Origin: Bernardetia sp. | GTDB lineage: Bacteria > Bacteroidota > Bacteroidia > Cytophagales > Bernardetiaceae | Length of the DNA: 64,000 nt | Direction: 5' to 3' | Assembly: GCA_020630575.1 (NCBI GenBank) | Contig: JAHDBD010000024.1 | Span: forward strand, 1-64,000 | Part shown: positions 25,252 to 37,100 of the stretch, piece after piece | Layout of the letters: each line of letters opens with the position of its first letter | Position numbering within the stretch: the first letter of the stretch is position 1 | Position numbers and translations under genes: made by a program | Notes under the pieces: generated by a model | What the model was told of the DNA's origin: nothing | The model's database searches: none | The model's input: only the letters and a program-made list of their open reading frames with translations

Positions 25252-27759
25252 ATGAAATCGGTTTCTACCTTCATTACTTTTTGTGTTCTTACTGCCGTTC
25301 TTATTATTTCGGCTGTTCAAATCATTCCTGTTGCACCACAAAATACAGATGTAAATTTTTCGGCTGATAGAGCTTTTACGTATGTACAAAGGATAGCCAA
25401 AACACCTCACCCAACAGGTTCGGCAGCCCATGATAGTGTTCGTAATTATATTGTTTCTCAGGCTAGAGCAATGGGCTATCAGACTGAGGTGCAATCTACT
25501 AGTTTTATTAATGATGGAAAAACACCTCAAATAGCTTTTTTAGAGAATATTTTAGTGCGAGTAAAAGGCAAAAATTCTATTGATAAAATAGAAAACTCTG
25601 TTTTATCAGATTCTATATTGTTAGATTCCACGATAGCAGATTCTACAATTAATTTGGTAGATGTAGCAACACCAAAAAATACGATTTTGATAGCTTGTCA
25701 TTATGATTCACGCAGCAATGCAGCAGGAGCAGCAGATGATGGAGCAGCTGTAGGAGCAATTTTGGAAATAATGGATATGCTCAAAACACAAGTAACTAAC
25801 CAGCCTTTCGAAAATGATATAATTTTTCTCTTTTCTGATGGAGAAGAAATAGACCTTCTAGGAGCAGAGGCATTTATGAAGCAACACCCTTGGGCAAAAG
25901 AGATTGGAGTCGCTTTTAATTTCGAAGCACGAGGAGCAGTAGGAATGTCAATACTTTTTGAAACATCTGACAAAAATCAAAATCTTCTTTATCATACACA
26001 AACAGCTTTCAAAAAATCTAAAAAAACAGGAAAACTAAGAGCCTTCGGAACTTCCTTTGCAAATATTGTTTATCAAAATATGCCCAACGGAACAGATGCA
26101 AGTGTTTTTGGAGAAAATGATATTCCCTTCCTAAACTTTGCTTTTATAGGAAAACATACACATTATCACACTCCATTAGACCGACCTGAAAACTTAGATA
26201 AACGCTCGTTACAACAACATGGCGATTATATGCTTTCACTCATTCGTTATTTTGGTGACTTAGAAAATCTTAAAACACAGATTACGTCTGATGAAAATGT
26301 TACGTTTTTAGGAATTCCATTTGGTAATATTTTAGTTATGGATATTAACCAAGAATACTTAGAATGGACAATTTATGGAATGATTATCTTTTTTGTTCTG
26401 CTATTTCTTTCTGGGTTGCGTTATTGGTCTTGGAAATTGGTTGCAGGTAGCTTATTTGGTTATTTGATTATCGTTTTATCTATTGGAGGACTTGCTACTC
26501 TTCTTTGGAAAGGAATTTTGATGACACATTCTGCTTACACTTGGATGCCTTATGGCACTACTTATTTTGCTTTTTGGTATCAAATTGCTTTTGCTCTTAT
26601 CTTTGTAGGTGTTTCTTTACTTGCTTACTCAATATTTTTTAGAAGCAAAAAACCTGCATCTGTTCTTTTGGGTGTTCTTCCTTTTTGGATTGGATTGAGT
26701 GCCCTGACTGTTTTTGGTCAAGATTGGATAGGAATGGATTTGCGCCCTGCTGCTTATCTTTTTGTGCTTCCTACTTTATCTATGCTTTTAGCTTGGTTTT
26801 ATTTATTGTTGCGTAATAATGCTAATTACCTTAATCCATTTGATACAATTCTTTTGTTACTTCTTTCTATTCCTACAATTTATATATTCTATCCTGTTTT
26901 GGCTATCGTTCCAGAAGCCCTAGAAGCTGTAAATGTAGGAGGTTTTGTTTTATATGGTTTCGCCCTAATGGCTTTAATTATTGCTCTTTTAGGAGGACTT
27001 TTAGTTCCTGTAATGCAACTTCTGACTCAAAGTTGGCGTTGGTCGCTTTCTTTATTTTGTATGATGGTGGGAATAGGAATTTTATTTTGGGGAGCTTTAG
27101 AAGCTAATTTTACAAAAGAAAAACCAAAACCGAATAGTATTTTTTATCTCTATAATCTAGATGAGAATAAACAAACTTGGATTTCTTATGATGAAGAAAG
27201 TGATGAGTTTACAAAACAATTTTTTAGTGATTCGGCTGCTTTTGATTCTATTCCAAAAGGTCTTTTTCCAAAAAGAACAAAAAATCTAAGTGGAAACTGG
27301 AATTTTCTACAAGAAAGCAAAATTATAGAATTAGACTCTTCATTTAATTTTGAAGCTCCTTTACTTTCTTTAGTTTCTGATTCAATGATAAATGACACTA
27401 CTTATCGTTATCAATTTTCTATAAAATCGGCTCGTAGTGGAGAATGGATTCAAATCCATAGTTCTGTCTTGGAAGCAATTTGGAGTGATACAACTAGAAT
27501 CCCTTTGATTGGGATTAATAAGTATTATAGAAATATAAGTATTTGGGCATTACCTGATTCGGGTGCAGTTATAGATATAGAAACGTCAAAGCCTAATCCA
27601 GAAATTTGGATAAGTGAGTTAAAATATGGTATATATGAAGTAAATAAACTTATAAAAACACCCAGAAAGGAATACGAAAATATGATGGCAGCTCCCTATC
27701 CATATAGTGAAAGCGTTATCATTCAGAAAAAATATAACTTGTTAAAGGAAGATAATTAA
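25252..27759 (+). CDS. M28-family zinc peptidase with multi-pass membrane domain
   Basis: The 835-residue protein has an N-terminal membrane anchor and an extracytoplasmic M28 aminopeptidase-like domain (~35-330). The metal-site residues are all visible: His150 in IACHYDSRSN, Asp162/163 in GAADDGAAVG, Glu198/199 in SDGEEIDLLGAEAF, Glu225 in FNFEARG and His306 in HYHTPLD. About eight hydrophobic segments follow (~350-630), then a C-terminal soluble beta domain (~640-835). The layout is that of the vacuolar-membrane-protease-like (Pff1-type) M28 proteins, which bacteria also carry. It probably trims peptides at the cell envelope. It is transcribed alone. Confidence 0.9.
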   Translation: MKSVSTFITFCVLTAVLIISAVQIIPVAPQNTDVNFSADRAFTYVQRIAKTPHPTGSAAHDSVRNYIVSQARAMGYQTEVQSTSFINDGKTPQIAFLENILVRVKGKNSIDKIENSVLSDSILLDSTIADSTINLVDVATPKNTILIACHYDSRSNAAGAADDGAAVGAILEIMDMLKTQVTNQPFENDIIFLFSDGEEIDLLGAEAFMKQHPWAKEIGVAFNFEARGAVGMSILFETSDKNQNLLYHTQTAFKKSKKTGKLRAFGTSFANIVYQNMPNGTDASVFGENDIPFLNFAFIGKHTHYHTPLDRPENLDKRSLQQHGDYMLSLIRYFGDLENLKTQITSDENVTFLGIPFGNILVMDINQEYLEWTIYGMIIFFVLLFLSGLRYWSWKLVAGSLFGYLIIVLSIGGLATLLWKGILMTHSAYTWMPYGTTYFAFWYQIAFALIFVGVSLLAYSIFFRSKKPASVLLGVLPFWIGLSALTVFGQDWIGMDLRPAAYLFVLPTLSMLLAWFYLLLRNNANYLNPFDTILLLLLSIPTIYIFYPVLAIVPEALEAVNVGGFVLYGFALMALIIALLGGLLVPVMQLLTQSWRWSLSLFCMMVGIGILFWGALEANFTKEKPKPNSIFYLYNLDENKQTWISYDEESDEFTKQFFSDSAAFDSIPKGLFPKRTKNLSGNWNFLQESKIIELDSSFNFEAPLLSLVSDSMINDTTYRYQFSIKSARSGEWIQIHSSVLEAIWSDTTRIPLIGINKYYRNISIWALPDSGAVIDIETSKPNPEIWISELKYGIYEVNKLIKTPRKEYENMMAAPYPYSESVIIQKKYNLLKEDN

Positions 27760-27967
27760 TTATAGCATAATATAAGTTTATTTGTGTTTTGCTATCATCA
27801 GTGGGTACGACACTGGCAGAATTATAAATTGAAAATGGTTTTAACCCTGCTTTTCTGAATCTAAAAATAAAAATGTTATTTTGAAATTGATACATCAAAC
27901 CTAATAAGTATGTATAAAAATCTAGAAAATAGAGTTTTAGAACAATGAAATTAGTAGTCTAGGCAGG

Positions 27968-28126
27968 AATATTCTACGCTTTACTACACACCAAATAGAA
28001 TCAGAATTGGAAAAATCCATTTCTCTAGTAAAAGATACCATCAATAAACTAGGAGGAGTTGTTTATACAGAAAATCCCCAAAGAACTAAGCGTTTTCCTA
28101 AAGATGATGGAGGGCTTTTTGGGTAG
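27968..28126 (+). pseudogene. Small gene relic, possibly of a DUF559-like protein
   Basis: A 52-codon stretch without a start codon reads NILRFTTHQIESELEKSIS and later NKLGGVVYTENPQRTKRFP before a stop. The phrase LRFT followed by an amphipathic helix resembles the end of DUF559-type very-short-patch-repair-like endonucleases, but the match is short. No intact upstream part is present; the frame is closed just before it. The rest of the 27760-28272 gap holds no other gene, only this relic and the repeat at 28148-28254. Confidence 0.35.
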
Positions 28127-28147
28127 GTAATGTGATTTTTTTACTAA

Positions 28148-28254
28148 AAAACTTTGTCAGAGTTATTTCAGATTACCAAAAAACTACTGACAATAGTTTG
28201 CATTTAGTTCGTATTTGAACTATTGACAGCCTTGTGAAAGGAGTGTCAAAGTCT
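28148..28254. repeat. Terminal-inverted-repeat element, copy 3, with inverted middle
   Basis: AAAACTTTGTCA (28148-28159) and CTGACAATAGTTT (28187-28199) match the arms of the 1117-1197 element. The 30-base segment between the arms is the reverse complement of copy 1 with only two changes. The right end is decayed (TGTCAAAGTCT, 28244-28254). Confidence 0.7.
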
Positions 28255-28272
28255 GAAAATAAAGATAGATGT

Positions 28273-30387
28273 TTACTTCTTTTGTATAATGTGTGATACA
28301 AAATTATAATTATTTCTATAACCCAAAATATCACCTAATCCAATCCATAAACTTGCTTTATGTTGTTCAAATTTTTTGTTGCAATACATTTTCAACATTT
28401 CATCTAATTCCCGTTTATTATTACAAACCATATAAGTGAATCCTATACCACTACGGGAATGAGTAAAAATAGAGGCATCATGTAACTGGTCATCAATTAA
28501 AAACATCTGCTTGCATCTGTTTATATTTTTGAGTAAATCATCAATGGAGTTCATATTAAAATCCATTAGCAAGCTCATTACAACAGTTCTAAATTTAAAA
28601 TCTCCTTTGTCTATACCTCTAAGTAATGTCAAAAAATCTTTCTGAAAGAATATTTTAGGTTTCTCAGTATAATTCTGCTTATGCTCAAACTTATACATGT
28701 AATAATCATTTATTTCATCTGTACCAGTATCTAAATATATCCAATCTAAACCTACCTCCTCATTATTAGTTAAACTGTTTATATCTAGTCTATTAGATAA
28801 ATAATATGATATCATGTCTAATTCTTCGTACGTAGATGTATTTTTTCTTTCTAAAAATTCTCGTCTTTTCTTTATATAGTCAATAAATAATACTGGAACA
28901 TCAAATAAATCCTTTATAACAACTAAATCATAAAGACTTATCAAAAAGGGGAAGTTTTCGCCTGAAAATAATTCTAAACCATTTTCTACTTTAATCATTG
29001 GAGTTAAATTTCCTACAGTTTCTAGTGATAAAGATATTATGATAACGTCGTCAAACATATCTTTGGTTATGTATTCTTTTTTATTTTTTACAGCTTTGAA
29101 TGTTGCATTATTCTTTTTGATATACTTCAAAGTTCTAATTCCTTGCTCATAGGAGTTTTTAATAATATCCTTCAGATGTTTTTCTGTCCTTATGGAGCTA
29201 CCTTCCCTTGCTTTATTCGTAATTTTATTTGCTTTTGCTTCTATAATGAATAGTGTTCTATCATATATTATTAAGCCATCAGTTTCATTTTTAATGTTAC
29301 CATCATAATAGTTAAGATTAGTACCTATTATTTTGCAACTTGGCATAATTTCTTTAAGATAAGTCATACATTTATCTAGTAAAAAATCATGTCTAATAGT
29401 AGTATATTTTCCTTGTAGTTTAGGAAGTTCTTTTATTCTATTTTCTATTTCATCTTCAACACACCAAAGTAAGAGTGGAAGTGAAGGAACTAAGTATCTG
29501 TCATTTCTCTTAATTATTGGATTGTGGGTAAGAATGGAGTTTGGAGTAAAAATATCAATATCCAATTCAACTTCTCCAAATTCAACAGAAAAAATAGTTA
29601 AAAATTTTTCTATTTTATTTAAGTCTACTTTACTAATAGTTGCTAGTTCCCTAGATGAAAAAGTATATACATCTGAAAAAGTAAGTATTGATTTAGCAAA
29701 TAGAATAATATAGATTGTTGTTGCTAAATCGACTGATTCATCAGCATAATGAGCAGTTAAATTTTTCAAGTTAATATCTTGCTCATCTAAATTATTTGCC
29801 ATATATACAGCTTTATCTTTAAGATTGTCTCTAAGTTCTTGACACTTACTGTTAATTAATTTTACAATAGACTTCCTTATTATAATTGATTCATCGATAT
29901 CAAAGCCAATAATTTTAATTACATCACTTTCAATTTTTTTAAAAATTTCTGAATAAAATATAAAATGATGGTCTGTCAATCCTCTATTTCTAATTATAGA
30001 GGATTCATTTTTTAAAGTTTGAGCTAAACTATCATAGCTAATCTCAAATGAAGTATTTTCTTTCCTATCTGTATGTGTTTTTAACAAGCAATACTTCAAA
30101 GTCATTTTTTGTATATTATCCAAAAAGGGAAGCACTGTATATTCATTAACTTCCTCATTATCTGTTAATTCTACATATCCCTTTTTTAAACAAAGAAGAG
30201 CTAAAGTTTCAGCTACAAAAAAAGCTCTATCCTCTCTATAGTCAGAGTATGTTTCAATATTATGCAAACTATTATAATATGAAACATAGGAAAGCAGGTC
30301 AAAACTATTCATTTTTGTAACATGGCTTTCTAAGGTTGAATATAAATTTTTAATATCTTCCGTAAAATTAAGGTTAAAGTCTTCCAT
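28273..30387 (-). CDS. Large protein with PD-(D/E)XK nuclease-like core, unknown function
   Basis: The 704-residue protein has no signal or membrane segment. The middle carries a nuclease-like signature: an acidic helix (FLLDKCMTYLKEIM), then NETDGLIIYDRTLFIIEAKA, where Asp370 and Glu383-Ala-Lys385 fit the D-x(n)-ExK motif of restriction-type nucleases. A helix with GIRTLKYIKKN follows. The N-terminal ~300 residues are mostly helical and the C-terminal ~250 mixed; I recognise no known domain in either. It follows, on the same strand and 113 bases apart, a small protein that also has a D-x10-ExK motif. The pair looks like a two-gene nuclease or defence module. That reading is inference; a repair or tRNA-cleaving role is equally open. 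Confidence 0.65.
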   Translation of the reverse strand: MEDFNLNFTEDIKNLYSTLESHVTKMNSFDLLSYVSYYNSLHNIETYSDYREDRAFFVAETLALLCLKKGYVELTDNEEVNEYTVLPFLDNIQKMTLKYCLLKTHTDRKENTSFEISYDSLAQTLKNESSIIRNRGLTDHHFIFYSEIFKKIESDVIKIIGFDIDESIIIRKSIVKLINSKCQELRDNLKDKAVYMANNLDEQDINLKNLTAHYADESVDLATTIYIILFAKSILTFSDVYTFSSRELATISKVDLNKIEKFLTIFSVEFGEVELDIDIFTPNSILTHNPIIKRNDRYLVPSLPLLLWCVEDEIENRIKELPKLQGKYTTIRHDFLLDKCMTYLKEIMPSCKIIGTNLNYYDGNIKNETDGLIIYDRTLFIIEAKANKITNKAREGSSIRTEKHLKDIIKNSYEQGIRTLKYIKKNNATFKAVKNKKEYITKDMFDDVIIISLSLETVGNLTPMIKVENGLELFSGENFPFLISLYDLVVIKDLFDVPVLFIDYIKKRREFLERKNTSTYEELDMISYYLSNRLDINSLTNNEEVGLDWIYLDTGTDEINDYYMYKFEHKQNYTEKPKIFFQKDFLTLLRGIDKGDFKFRTVVMSLLMDFNMNSIDDLLKNINRCKQMFLIDDQLHDASIFTHSRSGIGFTYMVCNNKRELDEMLKMYCNKKFEQHKASLWIGLGDILGYRNNYNFVSHIIQKK

Positions 30388-30500
30388 TGAATTATTTATT
30401 TAAGAATGAAACATTTTAATTTCTAAAGTCTAACATAACTAATTATGATAGTTGCTTATATTTCCAACTGCTGAGAGATAATAGATTTAGATCAATATTA

Positions 30501-31151
30501 CTATTCAAAGTTACCTTTTTCATAATATTTTAGCCAACTGTCTGCAAGTTCCATACATTTACTTTTCCTTCTTTGAGAAATAATGTTAGATTTTTCATCA
30601 GTTACAGAAATACAGACTTCATTCCTATTTCCTGTTACAGGGTTAATTGTTGAAAAATAAGGGGTGCATACAACAGCTCCATTAATAGAACTAAATTTAT
30701 GATCCATTGCATTTTTTGTCATCATAGCTATAATCATAGGATCAAGAGAACTCAATCCTGCTTGTACTACTATAACAAAGCCATCGACTTCATCATCATT
30801 TTCCCAGTAATACTGTGTTGTTTCCCTAAGTTGTCTGTTTGCATTTTTAAGAACTGCTTCAAGTGTTTCCTTATAGTCTTTGTCAGAAATTTTAAAAGTG
30901 TACTGTCCAGTTCCATCTTCATTAATATTTTCTGGCTGCAATATTACAGTATTTAAAGATGGTATAGTACCTCCTTTATCAAAAAACTCTTTATCAAGTA
31001 CCTTTAATTCAACAATGCTTTTCTCATGTTTATTAACATAATCTGCATTCTTAAAATTAGGAGATTCGCCCACATCTTCAGAAACTCTAGTGTAACCAAT
31101 ATTTTGCATAAATAAATCAAAGTCTTTTTCAATTTCTTCTGGTGTTTTCAT
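30501..31151 (-). CDS. Small PD-(D/E)XK nuclease-like protein
   Basis: ATG 31151 is chosen because the longer frame from 31205 would overlap the upstream giant gene; the product is then 216 residues. The N-terminus has NADYVNKHEKSIVELKVL with Asp37, Glu48 and Lys50 in the D-x10-ExK spacing of the PD-(D/E)XK fold, and a preceding acidic helix (EEIEKDFDLFMQNIGY). The rest shows an alternating helix/strand pattern with VDGFVIVVQAGLSS. No known family is recognised. It starts 31 bases after the stop of the 2514-residue secreted protein and is followed by the 704-residue nuclease-like gene. The two nuclease-like genes are probably one unit. Active nuclease status is not shown. Confidence 0.65.
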   Translation of the reverse strand: MKTPEEIEKDFDLFMQNIGYTRVSEDVGESPNFKNADYVNKHEKSIVELKVLDKEFFDKGGTIPSLNTVILQPENINEDGTGQYTFKISDKDYKETLEAVLKNANRQLRETTQYYWENDDEVDGFVIVVQAGLSSLDPMIIAMMTKNAMDHKFSSINGAVVCTPYFSTINPVTGNRNEVCISVTDEKSNIISQRRKSKCMELADSWLKYYEKGNFE

Positions 31152-31182
31152 TTTCAGTAATGTTTTTATTGATAAAATAATT

Positions 31183-34100
31183 TTAAAACCTAGCTCCCAC
31201 CACAACTCTCATCTTCAAATACTGCACATCGCCATTGAGATTATATTTTTCTACTAACAAAATATAATGTCCGATACGTACTTTTCTACCGTCGTCGGCT
31301 GTTCCGTCCCAACGAATAAAGGTGTTTTCTAAGGCTACCGACTGGTTTTGAACCAAATCACGAACTTTCCTTCCTTGTGTATCATAAATTTTGATAGTGA
31401 TAAGGTCGCCTATTTCGGCACAATCTAAATAGATTTGTGTAAAATCTTCAAAACTGTCGTTGTCTGGCGAAAAAACTTGTGGTTCTGCTCTCAAGCATTC
31501 ATCGGAACTTGGTGTAGAGTTCGATTTGCTTTGTGAGTTTTTGTAGGCAGGTGTTCCAAAACCAATAGATTCTGCTGCCGAATGCCAATTATTTCTGTCT
31601 TGCGTAGGTGCGTCTGCGCTGATTCGTTCCAAAGAAACGCCTTCATCATCTTTCAAAAGTCCTAAATGAAAATCTTCATCGTAAGCAAAACGGTCTAGTT
31701 CTGTATTCTGATTATCAAATAAAATTACTGTTCCTTCTGAATCTGCAAAAGTTGGTAATCTTGACTCAAAAAATCCTTCTTGATTTCCATTTGGATATTG
31801 AACCAAAAGCTGTTCATTTGAAGTAGAAATAGCAATATATTCGTAAGGTTTCAAAATCAAAACTTCTTCCGAAATTGCGTATTGTGTGCGTATCGTTCCG
31901 TCAGAATTTAGATTGGCTAAACTGAAATTTTGTAGGTTGATGTACTTATCCGAATTATTGAAAAGTTCGACAAAATCCGTTCCGTCAGTAGGTGGATTAA
32001 ATAAAATTTCATTCAAAATAATATCTCCAATTTCGGCAGCTTCTGGCAAAATAACCGTTGCAGTAGTGTTTTGAGCAATTAAATTTCCTGCACAATCTGT
32101 AATCGCTTCTACTTCTAAAGTATAAACCGTTTTGAACTCTAAAGGATTTGAAAGAGTAAGCGTTAAGATTTTACGAGTTGCATCTAGGTTTTTGTTTGTA
32201 ATGGTGATATTGCTATTCTGAATCAAAATTCTTGATTGAACGGCTTGTAAACTATCCAATTTTTCATCAAAAACAATGCGTACACTTGTAGGCGTTACGG
32301 CTTCTGCTCTCACTATTTTTGGCGCAATATTATCGCCACTTGTTCCATTTACAGAATTGATTTGCGCTGGTGTTCCTCCCAAATTAGAAACTGAAGAAGT
32401 CCAATTTTCACGCTCCAAACAAAAACTAGACAAGTCAATCATTTCTAAAGAATATCCTCCGTCTTTTTTGTCATTATCCGAATGCCATGCATCATCATAG
32501 GTAATTTCAAAAAGTAATTCTCCCAAATTATTTCTCAAAATAAGTCGTTCTCCACCATTATCAAGGCTTCTAAAACTACTCATTCCGATAGTTTTTCCAA
32601 ATCTTGCAAAAGAATTTACCGAACTTGTCGGACACAAAATAATTCTTTCGTTTGGCAATAATTGAAAAATTGGAAGGGCAGAAGTTCCTGTCGCATCTGT
32701 CAAAGTAACACCGTTTATACTCAAAATTTGATTCGTGTTATTGGTAAGTTCCAAAAACTCACTTTCAGGAAGTCCAACAACTGGCGCAGGGTCAGCCATA
32801 ATTTCAGTAATTAAAAGCTCTCCAAATTTTGGAACTGTTCCCTGTCCAAAAGGCAAACGCAAATTTGAAATCGTGTTATTCGAACAGTCTTTAATTCCAT
32901 TTACCAAAATTTCGTACAAAGTAGCCGTTTGAATAGCCGTTTGTAGATTGAGTTGAATGGATTTTGAAGTGATAAATTCTATACTTTCAATCGCAATAGA
33001 AGGCGAAATAGAATAATTTGAAAGCGTAACAGCCGAAAGAGAATCTACTTTTTCATCAAAAACTAAAATCAAAGTCTGATTATTTACGACCTGCAAATTC
33101 GTAACCTGTGGACTTTGCGTATCAGGATTTACTCCAAAAACTGAATTTTGTGTGCTTGGCGTCCCTCCTCGTGGGTCGTTTGAAGAAGTCCAATTGTTTT
33201 GCTCTGCACACGGATTATTTGTATCAATCATTTCTAACGAATAACCTCCATTTGCTTTTTGGCTATCTGAATGCCAACCTTTTTCATAAGAAATTTCAAA
33301 AACAAGCTGTTCGTTTGTGTTTGTCAAAATTAACGGTTCGCCTTCATTTCCCAAACTTGGAAAAGAAGTTACTCCCAAAACATTAACATTCGCATTTTGA
33401 AATTCTTGTGCTGCTGTAGTACTCGTTAAAGTCAAATATTCATTCGGTTGTAAGATTTTTGAAGGCAACGAAATTGTATTTGTGGCATCAGTCAAAGTCA
33501 GTTTTGATAAATCTAATCGCTTATCAGAATTATTGAAAATCTCAATGTATTCTCGGTTTGGAAGTCCGACGGCTGGGTCTGGGTCAGACATAATTTCAGT
33601 AATCAAAACCTCAAAACGCAAAGGCATTGCACCAATTCCTAACTCAAAAGTTTGACTTTCTGAAAGCGTATTTTGAGCGCAATCTTTTACATTACTTATC
33701 GTCAGAATTACGATTTGATTCGGTTCTAAGTTTGGCGAAAATTCAATCTCTATTTTATTATTTTCTTGCCAAATAAAACTTTGAATCGTCGTATTTTGAA
33801 GCGTATAATTTGACGGATTTATGATAGAAGAACTATCCATTTTTTCAGAAAAAGTAACGCTAATTCTATTATTTCCAATTAGCGACACTGTCGTAATTGT
33901 AGGCTGTGTATTGTCAGGATTTGAGGCACGAACTGAATTTTCTGCGCTTGGCGTTCCTCCTCTTGGGTCGTCGCTACCTTTCCAATTTTGCGCTTCTCCA
34001 CATAGATTTTCGGTATCAATCATTTCAAGCGAATAACCTCCATTTGATTTATTCGAATCTCTGTACCAAGAAGTCGAATAATTTACCTCGTGCAAAAGTT

Positions 34101-37100
34101 GTCCGTTTGTGTTTCTAAGTTGTAAAAGTTCGCCTCCATTATTCAAACTAACCATTGAAGGAACGCCCAAAACATCTATATTTCTAACCAAAAAAGAATC
34201 TACTTTTGAAGTCGTCGTAAGTGTCAAATAACTATTGGGACTAATGGCAACTTGTGGCAAAATTACACTACTTGTTGCATCAAAAAGACGAACTGTTCCC
34301 AAATTCAAAAGGTTATTTGTTGCATTATAAATTTCTAAATATTCACCTTTTGGAAGTCCTACGGTTGGGTCTTCGTCTGCCATTATTTCAGTAATTAAAA
34401 GTTCTCCATAAACAGGCATTCTTCCAATTCCGATAGTTTTTGTAGTTGAAATAATTACGTTTCCTGCACAATCTTTTACATTCTGAACGGTCAAAGTATA
34501 ACTATTTGCAGGATTCAGAGCAGCTGAAGTAATTATTTTAACCTCATTATTATTTGGTTGTGAAATGCTCGCAATTCCAATTCCTGAAATAGAATAATTT
34601 GCAGCATTAACAGCAGAAATAGAATCTAATTTTTCTGAAAAAGTCAAAAGAATTTCAGTAGTATTTATAATTCTAAATTCTACTAAAATAGGTTTTTCAG
34701 TATCAGGGTTTGATGCAAAAACAGAATTTTGCATCGCTGGCGTTCCTCCTCGTGGGTCATTTGAAGCTATCCAATTCGAAATTTCTCCACAAAAATTAGT
34801 AGGGTCAATTATTTCTAAAGAATAACCACCATTTGCTTTTGCAGCATCTTGATACCACGAAGTTTTAAAGTCTACGCTATGAATTTCTTGGTTTGTGCTA
34901 TCTCTCAAAACTAATTTCTCATCTGTGTTATTGAGTGACGGAAAAGAAGTAACTCCCAATACATTTTGGCGACCACCTGCAAAAATAGCCAAACTATCCA
35001 CTTTTGAAGTCGAAGTCAAGACTAAATATTTATTCGGTGCAAGTAAAACAGAAGGTAAATTAATGGTAGCCGTCGCATCAGATAATTTGACCGTTCCCAA
35101 ATTCAAAGGCGAATTTGTGGTGTTATAAATTTCAATATATTCAGCTTTTGGCAAACCGACTTGTGGGTCTTCATCTGCCATTATTTCGGTTATCAAAAGT
35201 TCAAAACGGTTCGGCATTCTTCCTCTTCCAAAAGTAGCAGTATTTCTAATTCCATTATTAATGCTATTTCCTGCACAATCTTCTAAGTTTTGAATGGTCA
35301 AAGTATAAATTGCCGTTGATTGAATGGCAGAAGAGAAAAATAAAATAACCTTTGTGTCATTCTTGTAAACAATTCTTGAAATAGAAAGACCATTATCAAC
35401 AGAATAAAAAGATGTATTTACTAAGTCTAAACTATCTAAAGATTCAGAAAAATTGACTTCTAAGCTGTCTGTATTTCCATTTTGTACTAAAAAAACATTT
35501 GTAATACTGGGTGGAATGGTGTCATTGACTGTTCCAAAAACAGAATTTTGAGTAGCAGGTGTTCCTCCTCGTGGGTCATTTGAAGCCTTCCAATTTGCAG
35601 GACTTTGACAATCTGAATTTATATCAATTCTTTCTAAGGTATAACCTCCGTCATCTTTTTGTGCATCTTGATACCACGCAGACGAGTAGGTAAGTTGTGT
35701 GATTTCTACATTATCAGCACCCACCAAACGCAGCGTTTCGCCTGTATTGGAAAGCGAAGGAAAAGACGTAACTGCAAGTGTATTTCCAAATTGTGAAAGA
35801 CTACTAAAAGCTGAGTTTCCACACAAAATCAAATACTCTCCTGCTGGTAAATCATAACTTCCCAAAGTAGCAAAAGAAGAAAATCCTGTTCCGTCATACA
35901 ATTTTGTTCCTTGTAATTGTTGTGTTGTATTGGAAGCATTATAAATTTCAATAAATTCATAGGTAGGAAGTCCGACTTGTGGGTCTTCATCAATCATTAA
36001 TTCTGTAATAACTAATGAATTTGGAGGAGGAGGAGTTGGAAGTGAAAAAGTAACAGTTTGAGAAGTAAGCGTATTTCCTAATAAATCTTGAATAGAGTTT
36101 ACAGTCAAAGAATAGGTTGTAGAAGGCTGAAAATCAGAATTAAATTCTAGTTCGACGGTAGTAGGAGAAGTCAAATTTGCATCAATCGGCTGTCCAAAAC
36201 CTGTTAGGTTGTAATGATTTAAGGCTTCGGCTGTTTGTTCTTCAATCGATTCTGAAAAAATCAATTCAATTTCTGTACTACTCAAAACTGTAACACTCAA
36301 GACACTCGGTGGCTGTGTATCTCTACGAAAAATATGGTCTGAAACTGGCGCAATTTCTTCATTTTGTAAATTGAAAAATCCTGCTGTGAGTGTATAATCA
36401 GTATTTGGAACGAAAACAGCACTGAAAGTCAAGCGTACTTTTGTAGGTTCTCCACTTACCAGTTGAGCCGAAACAGGATTTCCAATCGAATTATTGACAG
36501 AATATTTCGCTATATTTTGAGCATCGGCTGCCGTTGGTGGATAATCAAAACTTACTTCTAAAACAGTAGGCGAAAGAGCCAAAACAGTTGTAATTCTAGG
36601 TTGATAAACAAAATTTCTGGTTTGTGAAACAATGGCATTCGAATTTAGGTCTTGAACATTTTGTACAGAAAGTGTATAAGTTGCTGTTGCATTTAATTGA
36701 TTTGTAAAAGTCAGAGTAACTATATTTCCACCACTCAGAACGGCTGTTGTAGGATTTCCGATTCCATTATTTACGGTATAATTTATTGCCGTTTGCGCTG
36801 ATACTGTCTGTAAATCTTCTGAGAAAATGACTTGAATTTCTGTTTTTGAAAGAACATTTATTTTAGAAATACTTGGAGGAAGTGTATTAAAAACAAAGGT
36901 TTGAAGAGCTGACTGATTTCCTTGTAAATCTCTAACATTCTGAATAGTTAGTGCAAGATTTGCAAAATCATTTAAAGAACTCCCAAAAATCAATCGAACT
37001 CGTTTTGTATCAAAAGGCAATAAAATGGCACTTGTAGGGTTTCCAATGCCATTATCAAGAGAATAATTTACTGTATTTTGACTTGATGAACTCTCTACTA

